Origin: Rhodococcus sp. ARC_M6
GTDB lineage: Bacteria > Actinomycetota > Actinomycetes > Mycobacteriales > Mycobacteriaceae
Reading direction: 5' to 3'
NCBI RefSeq assembly: GCF_022810305.1
Contig: NZ_JALGQH010000012.1
Location: forward strand, 85,409-149,408
DNA length: 64,000 nt
Both the position numbers and the translations under genes were made by a program. This document shows, one piece after another, positions 45,207 to 53,304 of the stretch. The notes below the pieces were generated by a model that saw only the letters and a list, made by a program, of their open reading frames with translations, made no database searches and was not told the DNA's origin. Position 1 is the stretch's first letter. Each line of letters opens with the position of its first letter.

Positions 45207-46454
45207 ATGGCAGAAGTTCACGGCGTCGGCTCGGGTGATGTAACCCCTGGGGCAGATGTTAACGGTGGGGCAGATGTGTTGGTTACCGAGCGACGAGCGC
45301 TGATCTCCAACCAAGTTCGGGCCTGGTGCGGCGCCGGGCTGATCGAATGGAATCGACCGGAACTGTCCGCTGAGGCCGCGCTTCTCCTAGCCGGGGGGTA
45401 CGTCGATGACGACACGCGATCGATCATGGCTAATCGCCGCGCAGTCGGACGTTCCTTCCCGGATATCGGCGGTTGGTCCGAACTCCGGCAGCTCACCGAT
45501 GAATACGCGCGAACCTGTGGGCGGCTCAGCGCCAACCGGATCGGACCCGTCCACGTAGTGCTCGAACGTCGAGTCCAAGCTTTGGAAAAACGCGTCCAAG
45601 CCGCTCGGGCAGCGGTCGTACAATCCAATCGGCATTTCGCGAGTAGCGTCCGCGCTATCCGCAAGGATCGACGTGACGGTCTGCATCTCGACGTCGACCA
45701 ACGTGAGGCGCTGTTCGTGGGGCTCAGTCGCACGCCCGTTCCGATGAAGCCGGTGACTGGTCTGGGAGTTGTGGCGGGTACCGGCAGCGCCGCCCTCGAC
45801 AAGCTTGCCGGGCGATTGGCACGTTTCGAGGGTTCAGGGGTCATCGCCGATACGGGTCGTCGGATAGCCGAAGCTCTCGACGGATTGGTTGACCACGACC
45901 ATTCGATTGCTGCCGGCCGGTACGACGCACTGCGCTACCTGGCGGGCAATGTGTACGACCGCATCGAATCGTCCAACGCCTGGCATTCGGATCATTTTGT
46001 CATTCAACGAAATCAGCTGGACCTCGCCGACGAGGTCACCCAGATCTCCGTGGACGCTGTCGCGCTTCGGTCGATTCTTGCCGAACTCGACGAGGCTGCA
46101 ACTTTCGCGCGGGACGAGGGCACCCGCGCATCGATCGACTCACGTACCGAGGCTCTCGGGGCGGTCTGGGACCAGTTGGTCGAAAGGGCGGCGGCGTTGG
46201 CGCGGATCGCTGATCTGGTCTCACGCGCCGAGGATCAGCTCAGTTCCCAGCGTGCTGCCTTGCATGCGGCGAGTTTGGACAGCCGTATCGACGACCTGTT
46301 GGCGCGCTCGGGTTCGCGGGAACTTTCAGCAGCCAATACACATCATGTGGGCGACCAATTCGACGGTGTCGACGAGTTGATGTTTGCCCATCGCGCAGCG
46401 TTGTACGGCGACATTGCACTTCTGACCTCAGGGAATGAGCGTCGGGCACCTTAG
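45207..46454 (+). CDS. Long helical (coiled-coil) protein of unknown function
   Basis: I do not recognise a family. The 415-residue product is soluble and mostly helical, with heptad-like stretches at about residues 118-155 (ERRVQALEKRVQAARAAVVQ) and 275-350 (ADEVTQISVDAVALRSILAELDEAA). The N-terminus contains a short repeat, GADVNGGADV. No signal peptide, membrane helix or catalytic motif is seen. ATG 45207 follows GGGAGGG. It is divergent from the DUF5691 gene, with 100 bases between them, so a functional link is possible but not shown. Confidence 0.78.
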   Translation: MAEVHGVGSGDVTPGADVNGGADVLVTERRALISNQVRAWCGAGLIEWNRPELSAEAALLLAGGYVDDDTRSIMANRRAVGRSFPDIGGWSELRQLTDEYARTCGRLSANRIGPVHVVLERRVQALEKRVQAARAAVVQSNRHFASSVRAIRKDRRDGLHLDVDQREALFVGLSRTPVPMKPVTGLGVVAGTGSAALDKLAGRLARFEGSGVIADTGRRIAEALDGLVDHDHSIAAGRYDALRYLAGNVYDRIESSNAWHSDHFVIQRNQLDLADEVTQISVDAVALRSILAELDEAATFARDEGTRASIDSRTEALGAVWDQLVERAAALARIADLVSRAEDQLSSQRAALHAASLDSRIDDLLARSGSRELSAANTHHVGDQFDGVDELMFAHRAALYGDIALLTSGNERRAP

Positions 46455-46604
46455 GCTCTCCGGTCGCGGCGATGTAAGGTCGAGGTAAGTAAACCGGCCG
46501 TGAGCCGGATTCGCCGGGCGTTGGCCGCGACAACTGTCCGCTTCCGCCCCACCCGCAGGCCGATCTGGCGATACCGGGCGTAACAGCTTCAAGACAGGCC
46601 GACC

Positions 46605-47381
46605 ATGGAAGACACCGCGAGCCGCGGCATCAATGCGTTCATTTCCGAAGTGACCCAGCGTGGTGGCAAAGCCGTGCGGTTGACGCATTCGCGCCGCAAC
46701 CCGGTGGAAGTGAAGGGCGGCGACGGCAGTACCCGCATCGTTCGGGTTCGCTCCAAGCTCGACGGTGACTGGCAGGCGCGACGCCAGGACGAGGACATCG
46801 AGAGTGATGACACGCGCTCCGAGTTCTGGGTGTTCGTTGATCTGGCGGTAGATCCCCACCAGTTCTTCATGCTGCCGTCGGTGGAGGTTGCCGACGATAT
46901 CCGCTCCGAGGTCGATCTGTGGATCATGGACAGCCCGGGACGCACGCGCACCGGTCATCATGCGATTCCGCGGGGGCGCGTTGTGCACGGCCACGATCGC
47001 TGGGATGCTCTCGGACTGGCAGCGGTCAAGGACACGAGCATCCACGTCGAGGCGCCCGTGGCAGCCAAGCGCACGGCAACTCCGGTTGTGGCCAAGAAGC
47101 GTCGGGCCAGTGCTGCCGTCGAGGAGATCGAGGTCATCGACTTGCGCCTCGAGGTGACTGCCGATTGCCACGGCTACCGCTGGGTCGGTCGTTTCGACGA
47201 GACAACGGAGATTCTGGAGGTCATGCGGGGCCCGATGGAAGGGCGCCGATTCCCCAACCCGACTGCTGCAGCCAACGCTGTCACCGGACACATTTCCGGT
47301 GACATCGAGAGCTACGACGGTTGGGCGTTCTGGACTATCGGAAATTCCACTTTGGGTGCTCGCCGCCGCAAGTCCGCCTGA
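46605..47381 (+). CDS. Two-domain protein: restriction-endonuclease-like fold plus RAMA domain
   Basis: A 258-residue protein. Residues 5-140 (KAVRLTHSRRNPVEVKGG, then IVRVRSKLDGDW, then EFWVFVDLAVDPHQFFMLPS) resemble the core of PD-(D/E)xK-like proteins that read or cut nucleic acid, but no clear catalytic triad remains. A basic, Ala-rich linker (about 150-180) leads to a C-terminal segment, GRRFPNPTAAANAVTGH with YDGWAFWTI, which closely follows the RAMA pattern (SPSAAAxxVTG...NGWxFW). RAMA domains are found in DNA-modification-linked proteins. Binding of modified DNA is a hypothesis. ATG 46605 has only a weak ribosome site. Confidence 0.72.
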   Translation: MEDTASRGINAFISEVTQRGGKAVRLTHSRRNPVEVKGGDGSTRIVRVRSKLDGDWQARRQDEDIESDDTRSEFWVFVDLAVDPHQFFMLPSVEVADDIRSEVDLWIMDSPGRTRTGHHAIPRGRVVHGHDRWDALGLAAVKDTSIHVEAPVAAKRTATPVVAKKRRASAAVEEIEVIDLRLEVTADCHGYRWVGRFDETTEILEVMRGPMEGRRFPNPTAAANAVTGHISGDIESYDGWAFWTIGNSTLGARRRKSA

Positions 47382-47402
47382 CGGATCGGCGACTGTTCGG
47401 CC

Positions 47403-48350
47403 CTAGGCTCCGACCGCGGTGGACAGGCGTTCGAGTTCATCGAGTTCATCCGACGACAACACCAGGTTCGGCGCGTCCAGTAGCGCGGGGAGTTGTTCGA
47501 CGCGGCTGACACTCGCGATCGGAGCGGTGATGCCCGGGCGTGTCAGCAACCAGGCCAAGGCGACGGTCGACATTTCGCAGTCGTGGTTGCTCGCAATATC
47601 GGCAAGTGCATCGACGACAGTCAGTCCGGCGTCGCTGAAGTAGCTCGCGGTGATTCGTTCGCGCGGGCTCCCTTCGATGTCTGCGCGAGTTCGGTATTTT
47701 CCGGTGAGGAAACCTGATGCGAGGGCGAAGTACGGAAAGACGCTGATGTTGTTGTCGGTGGCGATTTTGGCGAGTTCGGGTTCGTACGATTTCCGGTGCA
47801 CCAGGTTGTAGTGGGGTTGCATGGCGATCGGTTGGGCGTACCCGTTCTCCGCGGTGATACGAAGCCATTCGCGAACACGGTCGGGGCTGTAGTTGGAGAT
47901 TCCGAGATAGCGAACCTTCCCGGCCTCGACCAGTGCGTTGAAGGCCTCGAGAGTTTCTTCGAGCGGTGTGTCGGGATCGTCGAAGTGCGCGTAGTACAGG
48001 TCGATGCAGTCGGTCTGTAGCCGCGCCAACGACGCGTCTGCGGCAGCAGCGATGGTTGTTGCCTTCAGTCCCTTGAAATCAGGGTGGCTGCCCACCTTGG
48101 TGGCAACGATGACGTCGTCGTGCAATCCGCGGTCGGTGAGCCAGTTTCCGATGATCGTCTCTGATTCTCCCCCCGAGTTTCCGGCGACGGACGCGGTGTA
48201 CGAGTCGGACGTGTCGATGAAGTTCGCGCCGGCTTCGGCAAAGGCGTCGAGTATCTCGAACGATGTCGGTTCGTCGGCCGTCCATCCGAAGGGGTTGCCG
48301 CCCAAAGACAAACGAAAGACGTCGAGTTCGGAGTTGCCGATAATCGCCAC
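47403..48350 (-). CDS. Aldo/keto reductase
   Basis: NAD(P)H-dependent (alpha/beta)8-barrel reductase of 315 residues. The catalytic tetrad fits D in NFIDTSDSY, Y in the same motif, K in IVATKVGSHP and H in DLYYAHFDDPD. The C-terminal cofactor loop ITAPIASVSRVEQLPALL is typical of the AKR family related to YajO/Tas. The substrate is unknown. The start is GTG 48350 with no evident ribosome site, so the mRNA may be leaderless. A palindrome CGGACGT-N9-ACGTCCG sits 28 bases upstream. Confidence 0.9.
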   Translation of the reverse strand: MAIIGNSELDVFRLSLGGNPFGWTADEPTSFEILDAFAEAGANFIDTSDSYTASVAGNSGGESETIIGNWLTDRGLHDDVIVATKVGSHPDFKGLKATTIAAAADASLARLQTDCIDLYYAHFDDPDTPLEETLEAFNALVEAGKVRYLGISNYSPDRVREWLRITAENGYAQPIAMQPHYNLVHRKSYEPELAKIATDNNISVFPYFALASGFLTGKYRTRADIEGSPRERITASYFSDAGLTVVDALADIASNHDCEMSTVALAWLLTRPGITAPIASVSRVEQLPALLDAPNLVLSSDELDELERLSTAVGA

Positions 48351-48377
48351 AGTAGAGGAGTCCTGTCGATAGAAATG

Positions 48378-48400
48378 CGGACGTTCTTCGTCGACGTCCG
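48378..48400. promoter_or_regulatory. Inverted repeat CGGACGT-N9-ACGTCCG
   Basis: Perfect 7-base arms (48378-48384, 48394-48400) with a nine-base spacer lie 28-50 bases upstream of the aldo/keto reductase GTG, where the promoter is expected. No regulator gene is adjacent. Confidence 0.4.
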
Positions 48401-48555
48401 AGCCGCTTCTCGCACCGTACCGCTACTGCGCCCGAAATGAGTGCAGGGCTGTCGGTTGGGTCGAGAATGTGTGCTGATCGTGATTGCCGTCGGCGCTGGT
48501 GGGTATGGCACCTGGTACCGAATCAATTCGATGGACTCCTGATAGGAGCGTGGCG

Positions 48556-48936
48556 ATGTCGATCGTGAATGAAGCCACCCGCGTTGTCACAGGCGCCGCT
48601 CGCATGACAACCAGCGCTGTGGGCGCAGTCGGCGGAGGCGTTGTCGGTGGGGTGAGCGGCGGAATCCGGGGCGCAGCCGGTGGCGTGCGCGACGGTATTC
48701 GGGCCGGAGCGAAGTCGACGCCGACGGCGGTTCTCACACTGGCGGCGGTCGGGGCTGCAGGGTTGGTGGAATGGCCGGTACTGGCAGCTGTGGGTGGTAC
48801 GGCGGTGGTTCTACGCGAATTGGACCGTAAGGATCACGCCGCCGACGGCGCGGGGAACAACGAACACAAGCAGCATCCCCGAAAGTCCGAAAAACCTGCC
48901 GCACGAACATCGCACAAGAGCCAGTCGGCGTCCTGA
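48556..48936 (+). CDS. Small glycine-rich membrane protein next to CtpI
   Basis: A 126-residue protein. The N-terminal half is a Gly/Val repeat region (VGAVGGGVVGGVSGGIRGAAGGVRDGIRAG). A single hydrophobic helix with a central EWP motif follows (LAAVGAAGLVEWPVLAAVGGTAVVL), then a basic, His/Lys/Ser-rich tail. ATG 48556 follows AGGAG by seven bases. Its stop is four bases before the ATPase start, so the two are coupled. The EWP helix resembles that of the small protein encoded after the ATPase (52974). A role as an accessory subunit of the pump is an inference. Confidence 0.8.
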   Translation: MSIVNEATRVVTGAARMTTSAVGAVGGGVVGGVSGGIRGAAGGVRDGIRAGAKSTPTAVLTLAAVGAAGLVEWPVLAAVGGTAVVLRELDRKDHAADGAGNNEHKQHPRKSEKPAARTSHKSQSAS

Positions 48937-48940
48937 GAGC

Positions 48941-51900
48941 ATGTTTCCGGCAGTGTTTCCCTCTCTCGTCTCGAACGTCGTTCGAGCTGCACCTGCCGGG
49001 GATCTGATCGCCCGGGTGTTCACCACGTCAGTCGCAGCTGCGGGACTCGTTCCGGCACTGGCGGGTTCGTTGGCGCGAGTGCCACCGATGCCGGGATCGT
49101 CGTTGCTTGCTGCCGGGGTGGCAGCGGTGAATTACCAACCGCGTCTGCGAAAACGGGTTGAGCAGGTCATCGGTCGTTCGTTGACCGACGTCGTTCTCGA
49201 GTCCGCCACCTCGGTGGCTGATGTGCTGACGCAGGCTCCAACGGCACTGCTCGTGGATGTGGGGGTGCGGTCGCTCCGACTAGACGAGGCGTGGAATCTG
49301 CGGAGGGCGTTCTCCGAGTGGGGTGTCGCGCAGGCTTCGGACCCGTCCGATGTCGAGGAGTTGGAGGTCAAGGGGCTCGCTGAACGTCATGCGGATCGGA
49401 CGGCTCTCGGTCAACTGACAGCCGCCGGAGTGATCGCGTGTGTGACAGGTAGTTCGGAGACGGCAGCAACTGCGGTTCGGGTCGCGTCGCCGCGAGCGTT
49501 GCGTGTTTCTCGGGAATCGTTCTCTGCCATGCTGACGCGGGAACTGTGGCGCCGGGAGGGATCGTTGGTTGTGGACCCGGGCGCGGTGAGAAGACTCGAC
49601 CGAGTCGACACGGTACTGATCGATCCGCGGGTACTCCTCGCCGAGAAACTCCGGGTGGCTGATATTCGCGGCGTGGCAGATGCAGATCGTGTGGAGGTGT
49701 GGAACCGCGCTCGGCAAGAGTTGAGAAACGGCGAACTCTCAGTCGGCCGGCACAGTATCGACGGGGCCGAGGTTCTGGTCATCCCCGAGCGAAAAGCTTT
49801 GGCGGAAGCGGTAGTTGCCCAGTTGCATACGGCCGGCGTACAGGCAGTCGGTATCGATGTGGACAGCCTCGGGTCACTTCGCGGGGGATTCGATCAACTG
49901 TATCCAGCACCCGCCGGCATCGACGAGGCGCTGGAGTCTGCGTTGACGGCATTGTCCGCCGCCGGTGCACACGTTGCCGTGGTCACGGCATCCGATCTGG
50001 ACGGACCGGCCGTCGTACGTATCGGGGTCGCCGAACCCGACTGCGCGCCGCCGGCCGCGGATATTCTCGATCACGGACTTGCCGGTGTGTGGCGGGTGCT
50101 GCACGCCCTACCGGCGGCACGGACCGCGACGCGGCGCGGCGTCGAATTATCCAGCGGTGCTTCGCTACTGGGCACTTTGGTGATGCTTCCCGGTGTGCGT
50201 GGTCGGGGGCCGGGTCCGGTCACCGTCGGCGCCGGAGCGGCGCTATGGACGGGCTATCGATTGGCTCGATCTGCGTTGAGAGCCGACGTTCCGGTCGGAA
50301 GTTCGCGCAATGACTGGCACGAACTGGGCGTCGAAGAAGTGTTGAGCGAGTTGCCTTCGAGCGAGGCTGAGGTCCGATCGTCGCGCAGCACGGAGGCGGT
50401 TTCGTTTGTCCTGGCACCGGTCCGGCTCGCTCGGGAAGCGTTGGGCGCGGTGCGATCCGAGTTGGCGGATCCGTTGACGCCGGTGCTCGCAACAGGATCC
50501 GCGGCCAGTGCGATCCTGGGCTCGCCGATCGATGCCGTCCTGGTCGGTTCCGTTCTCGCAGGCAATGCAACGCTGTCCGCGATGCAAAGGCTGCACTCGG
50601 AACGTGTTGTTCGCGAGTTGCTTCGAGTTCAAGAGCCGTTGGCTCGCCGTGTGCCGCCAGGTTCAGCTGCCGCGGAGCGAGTTCCAGCCGATGAGTTGAC
50701 GGTTGGAGACATCGTCGACATCGAACCTGGCGATGTAGTTCCGGTCGATTGTCGACTTGTCCGCTGCGAGTCGCTCGAGATCGACGAGTCGTCGCTGACC
50801 GGTGAATCCATGCCTGTCGAGAAGCAGACCCGCGCTACTCCTGGCGTTCCGGTGGCTGAGCGTAGTTGCATGGTCTACGCCGGAACAACAGTCGTAGCCG
50901 GAGCGGGCCAGGGAAAAGTGACCGCCGTCGGCTCGTGCACCGAGGCGCGCAGGGTCGACGTCCGTGAACCGAGAGTCGGACCCGACGTCGGATTGTCGAG
51001 CCGCTTGCGTGAGCTGACCAAGAAGACACTTCCTGTCAGCATCGGCGGCGGCGCGTTGGTCACCGCGATGGGCTTGCTCCGCGGTACTGCGCTTCGCCAA
51101 GCAGTTACCGGCGGAGTAGCGGTCGCGGTTGCGGCCGTGCCGGAAGGATTGCCACTTGTGGCGACCCTCGCGCAGCAGGCCGCTGCTCGGAGGCTGACTT
51201 CGGTGGGCGCACTGGTTCGAGCACCGCGTTCGATCGAGGCATTAGGACGTGTCGATTGCGTCTGTTTCGACAAGACCGGGACGTTGAGTGAGAACCATCT
51301 TCGCGTTGCGGCGGTGGAACGCGTCGACGGCTGGAACGGTGATCGAATTCTGGAAGTTGCCGCACGAAGTGCGCTGGCCAGCACGGGCGACCAGGTATTT
51401 CACTCGACTGATTCGGCTGTCGTGAGCGCCGCCGAGGAAGTGTTGAAGCATCCGCTGGTGTTCGAGGGTGCTCAGGCATCGGCGTTGGTGCCGTTTCGAT
51501 CGGGCCGACCGTATTCGGCGGCGTTGATCGGTCGTCGAATTGCGCTCAAGGGCTCACCGGAGTTCGTATCGGCGAGTTCTGCGCCGAAAAATGTTTCTGC
51601 ACAGCATGTTCGGAGTATGGCTGAGCGCGGACTCAGAGTGATCGCGGTGGCTCACCGCGAACTTTCCGAGTCGGATGCCCAGCGGGCAGCGCAGGACCCG
51701 GATTTTCTCGAGCAATGTTGTACTTCGAACTTGGAGCCGGTGGGATTGCTCGGCCTCTCGGACACTGTGAGATCGGACGCCCGAAAACTCGTGGAGGACC
51801 TTCAAGGCCGCGATCTCGGAATCCGGTTGCTCACCGGCGATCATCCGCTCACCGCAGCGGCGGTCGCGTCGGAGTTGGGTATGGCCGTGCAACCGAATGA

Positions 51901-52795
51901 TGTGGTCACCGGCTCGGAGTGGGAGAGCCTCTCGCGCAGCGAGCGGGAGTCGATCGTCACGGAGCGAACTGTATTCGCCCGGATGACACCGGAGCACAAG
52001 GTGCAGGTCGTTCATGCGCTGGAGGCAGGTGGATCGGTGTGTGCGATGGTCGGCGACGGTGCCAACGACGCGGCCGCGATCCGCGCTGCCAGTGTAGGTA
52101 TCGGGGTGGCGGTGTCGAATAGCGATCCGGCTCGTGGCGCTGCCGATATCGTCCTGCTGGACGGTCATGTGAGTGGCTTGATCGATGCGCTCGACGAAGG
52201 CGCGCAGCTCTGGCGACGCGTACGTTCGGCCGTGGGCGTCCTCCTCGGCGGTAATGCCGGGGAGGTGGCGTTTGCACTGGCGGGCAGCGCGCTGTCGGGA
52301 GAGTCTCCGCTCAATGCGCGGCAAATGTTGTTGGTCAATCTGATGACGGATGCATTGCCCGCAGCAGCACTCGCAGTGAGCACGCCGACGGCCGAGCGCC
52401 AGCTGGACTCTCGCGGGTCAGACACCGACGACCTCTGGCGAACCATCACGATTCGTGGGGCCGCTACGGCACTCGGTGCATTGTCGGCCTGGATTCTTGC
52501 CCGGGGCACCGGCCGTCGGCGCCGAGCGTCGACGGTTGCCTTGGTTGCGTTGGTGGGGACCCAGCTCGGGCAGACGTTGATCGAATCGCGAAGTCCGTTG
52601 GTTGTCGTGACGGCCGTGGGGTCCGTCGCCGTGCTCGCTGCGCTGGTCAGTACGCCGGTGGTGAGTCAGTTCCTGGGCTGCACTCCGCTGGGACCGCTTG
52701 CCTGGTTCCAGGCTGTCGGGTGCGCGTCCGCAGCGACGGCTCTTGCCGCCGTGATGCCTCGAGTGGTCGAGAAGTTGGTGGCCGCCGAAGGTTAA
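48941..52795 (+). CDS. ctpI: Large P-type cation-transporting ATPase, CtpI type
   Basis: Membrane P-type ATPase of 1,284 residues. About 580 residues precede the catalytic core, as in mycobacterial CtpI, although that protein is longer. Core motifs: TGES at 620-623, the transport-site helix AVPEGLPLVAT, DKTGT with phosphorylated D777, and GDGAND at 1038-1043. PEGLP is the form seen in calcium/magnesium-type pumps, so a divalent cation is a reasonable guess; the ion is not established. ATG 48941 lies four bases after the small EWP protein gene; longer in-frame starts would run inside it. Confidence 0.9.
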   Translation: MFPAVFPSLVSNVVRAAPAGDLIARVFTTSVAAAGLVPALAGSLARVPPMPGSSLLAAGVAAVNYQPRLRKRVEQVIGRSLTDVVLESATSVADVLTQAPTALLVDVGVRSLRLDEAWNLRRAFSEWGVAQASDPSDVEELEVKGLAERHADRTALGQLTAAGVIACVTGSSETAATAVRVASPRALRVSRESFSAMLTRELWRREGSLVVDPGAVRRLDRVDTVLIDPRVLLAEKLRVADIRGVADADRVEVWNRARQELRNGELSVGRHSIDGAEVLVIPERKALAEAVVAQLHTAGVQAVGIDVDSLGSLRGGFDQLYPAPAGIDEALESALTALSAAGAHVAVVTASDLDGPAVVRIGVAEPDCAPPAADILDHGLAGVWRVLHALPAARTATRRGVELSSGASLLGTLVMLPGVRGRGPGPVTVGAGAALWTGYRLARSALRADVPVGSSRNDWHELGVEEVLSELPSSEAEVRSSRSTEAVSFVLAPVRLAREALGAVRSELADPLTPVLATGSAASAILGSPIDAVLVGSVLAGNATLSAMQRLHSERVVRELLRVQEPLARRVPPGSAAAERVPADELTVGDIVDIEPGDVVPVDCRLVRCESLEIDESSLTGESMPVEKQTRATPGVPVAERSCMVYAGTTVVAGAGQGKVTAVGSCTEARRVDVREPRVGPDVGLSSRLRELTKKTLPVSIGGGALVTAMGLLRGTALRQAVTGGVAVAVAAVPEGLPLVATLAQQAAARRLTSVGALVRAPRSIEALGRVDCVCFDKTGTLSENHLRVAAVERVDGWNGDRILEVAARSALASTGDQVFHSTDSAVVSAAEEVLKHPLVFEGAQASALVPFRSGRPYSAALIGRRIALKGSPEFVSASSAPKNVSAQHVRSMAERGLRVIAVAHRELSESDAQRAAQDPDFLEQCCTSNLEPVGLLGLSDTVRSDARKLVEDLQGRDLGIRLLTGDHPLTAAAVASELGMAVQPNDVVTGSEWESLSRSERESIVTERTVFARMTPEHKVQVVHALEAGGSVCAMVGDGANDAAAIRAASVGIGVAVSNSDPARGAADIVLLDGHVSGLIDALDEGAQLWRRVRSAVGVLLGGNAGEVAFALAGSALSGESPLNARQMLLVNLMTDALPAAALAVSTPTAERQLDSRGSDTDDLWRTITIRGAATALGALSAWILARGTGRRRRASTVALVALVGTQLGQTLIESRSPLVVVTAVGSVAVLAALVSTPVVSQFLGCTPLGPLAWFQAVGCASAATALAAVMPRVVEKLVAAEG

Positions 52796-52973
52796 TCGAC
52801 GATTCGGAGAACACCGATTCGGATCAGTACCGCGTAGACCTCGCGGATTGGTGGAGTCAGGACCTGGGACAAGGAGTGAAGCAAAGATTCGGACACGACG
52901 CACAGCGTGCTCGGCCAAGGTGTCGGCTCGTTGAACGCGGTTGCACGTACGAGAAAACGTAAGGAATCGAACA

Positions 52974-53246
52974 ATGTCTCAGCAGGTCGCCGACGTTCTC
53001 GACCAACGTTCCGCAGTCGAAGCGGTCCGTTCGGCTCATCGATTCGAACTGAACCTTCCGGTGCTCGGGGCGGTGCCGCTGCCGCCGCCGGAGCAGCTCG
53101 CCTACTTTGCCGCAATGGGATTGATGGTGGCCTTCGAGATCATCGAGTGGCCGATAGCGCTCACCATCGCTGCCGGGCATTTGTTGGCGACGGAGCAGCA
53201 CAACCGAGTGCTGGAGGAAGTCGGCGAAGCGCTCGAAGGAGTGTGA
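52974..53246 (+). CDS. Small EWP-motif membrane protein after CtpI
   Basis: A 90-residue protein. An amphipathic N-terminus (MSQQVADVLDQRSAVEAVRS) and a proline-rich turn (GAVPLPPPEQ) precede one or two hydrophobic helices, LAYFAAMGLMVAFEIIEWPIALTIAAGHLLA, and an acidic C-terminus. The core IIEWPIALTIAAG parallels LVEWPVLAAVGG in the protein encoded before the ATPase. AAGGA lies eight bases before ATG 52974. A gap of 178 bases separates it from the ATPase, so it may have its own promoter. It ends at a strong stem-loop. Confidence 0.8.
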   Translation: MSQQVADVLDQRSAVEAVRSAHRFELNLPVLGAVPLPPPEQLAYFAAMGLMVAFEIIEWPIALTIAAGHLLATEQHNRVLEEVGEALEGV

Positions 53247-53250
53247 AATG

Positions 53251-53290
53251 CAGCGTGGCCCCGGCCGAATGTTCGGCTGGGGCCACGCTG
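53251..53290. terminator. Bidirectional terminator stem-loop
   Basis: CAGCGTGGCCCCGGCCGAA (53251-53269) pairs with TTCGGCTGGGGCCACGCTG (53272-53290), 19 pairs with one G-T and an inner loop that must open slightly. It separates the convergent EWP-protein and carboxylase genes. Confidence 0.8.
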
Positions 53291-53304
53291 TCAGTGCACG
53301 TTAG

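Noticed and set aside
48971..48987. LexA-like palindrome CTCGAAC-GTC-GTTCGAG
   Set aside because: The spacer is three bases, not the four expected for the actinobacterial SOS box, and it lies inside the coding start of ctpI.
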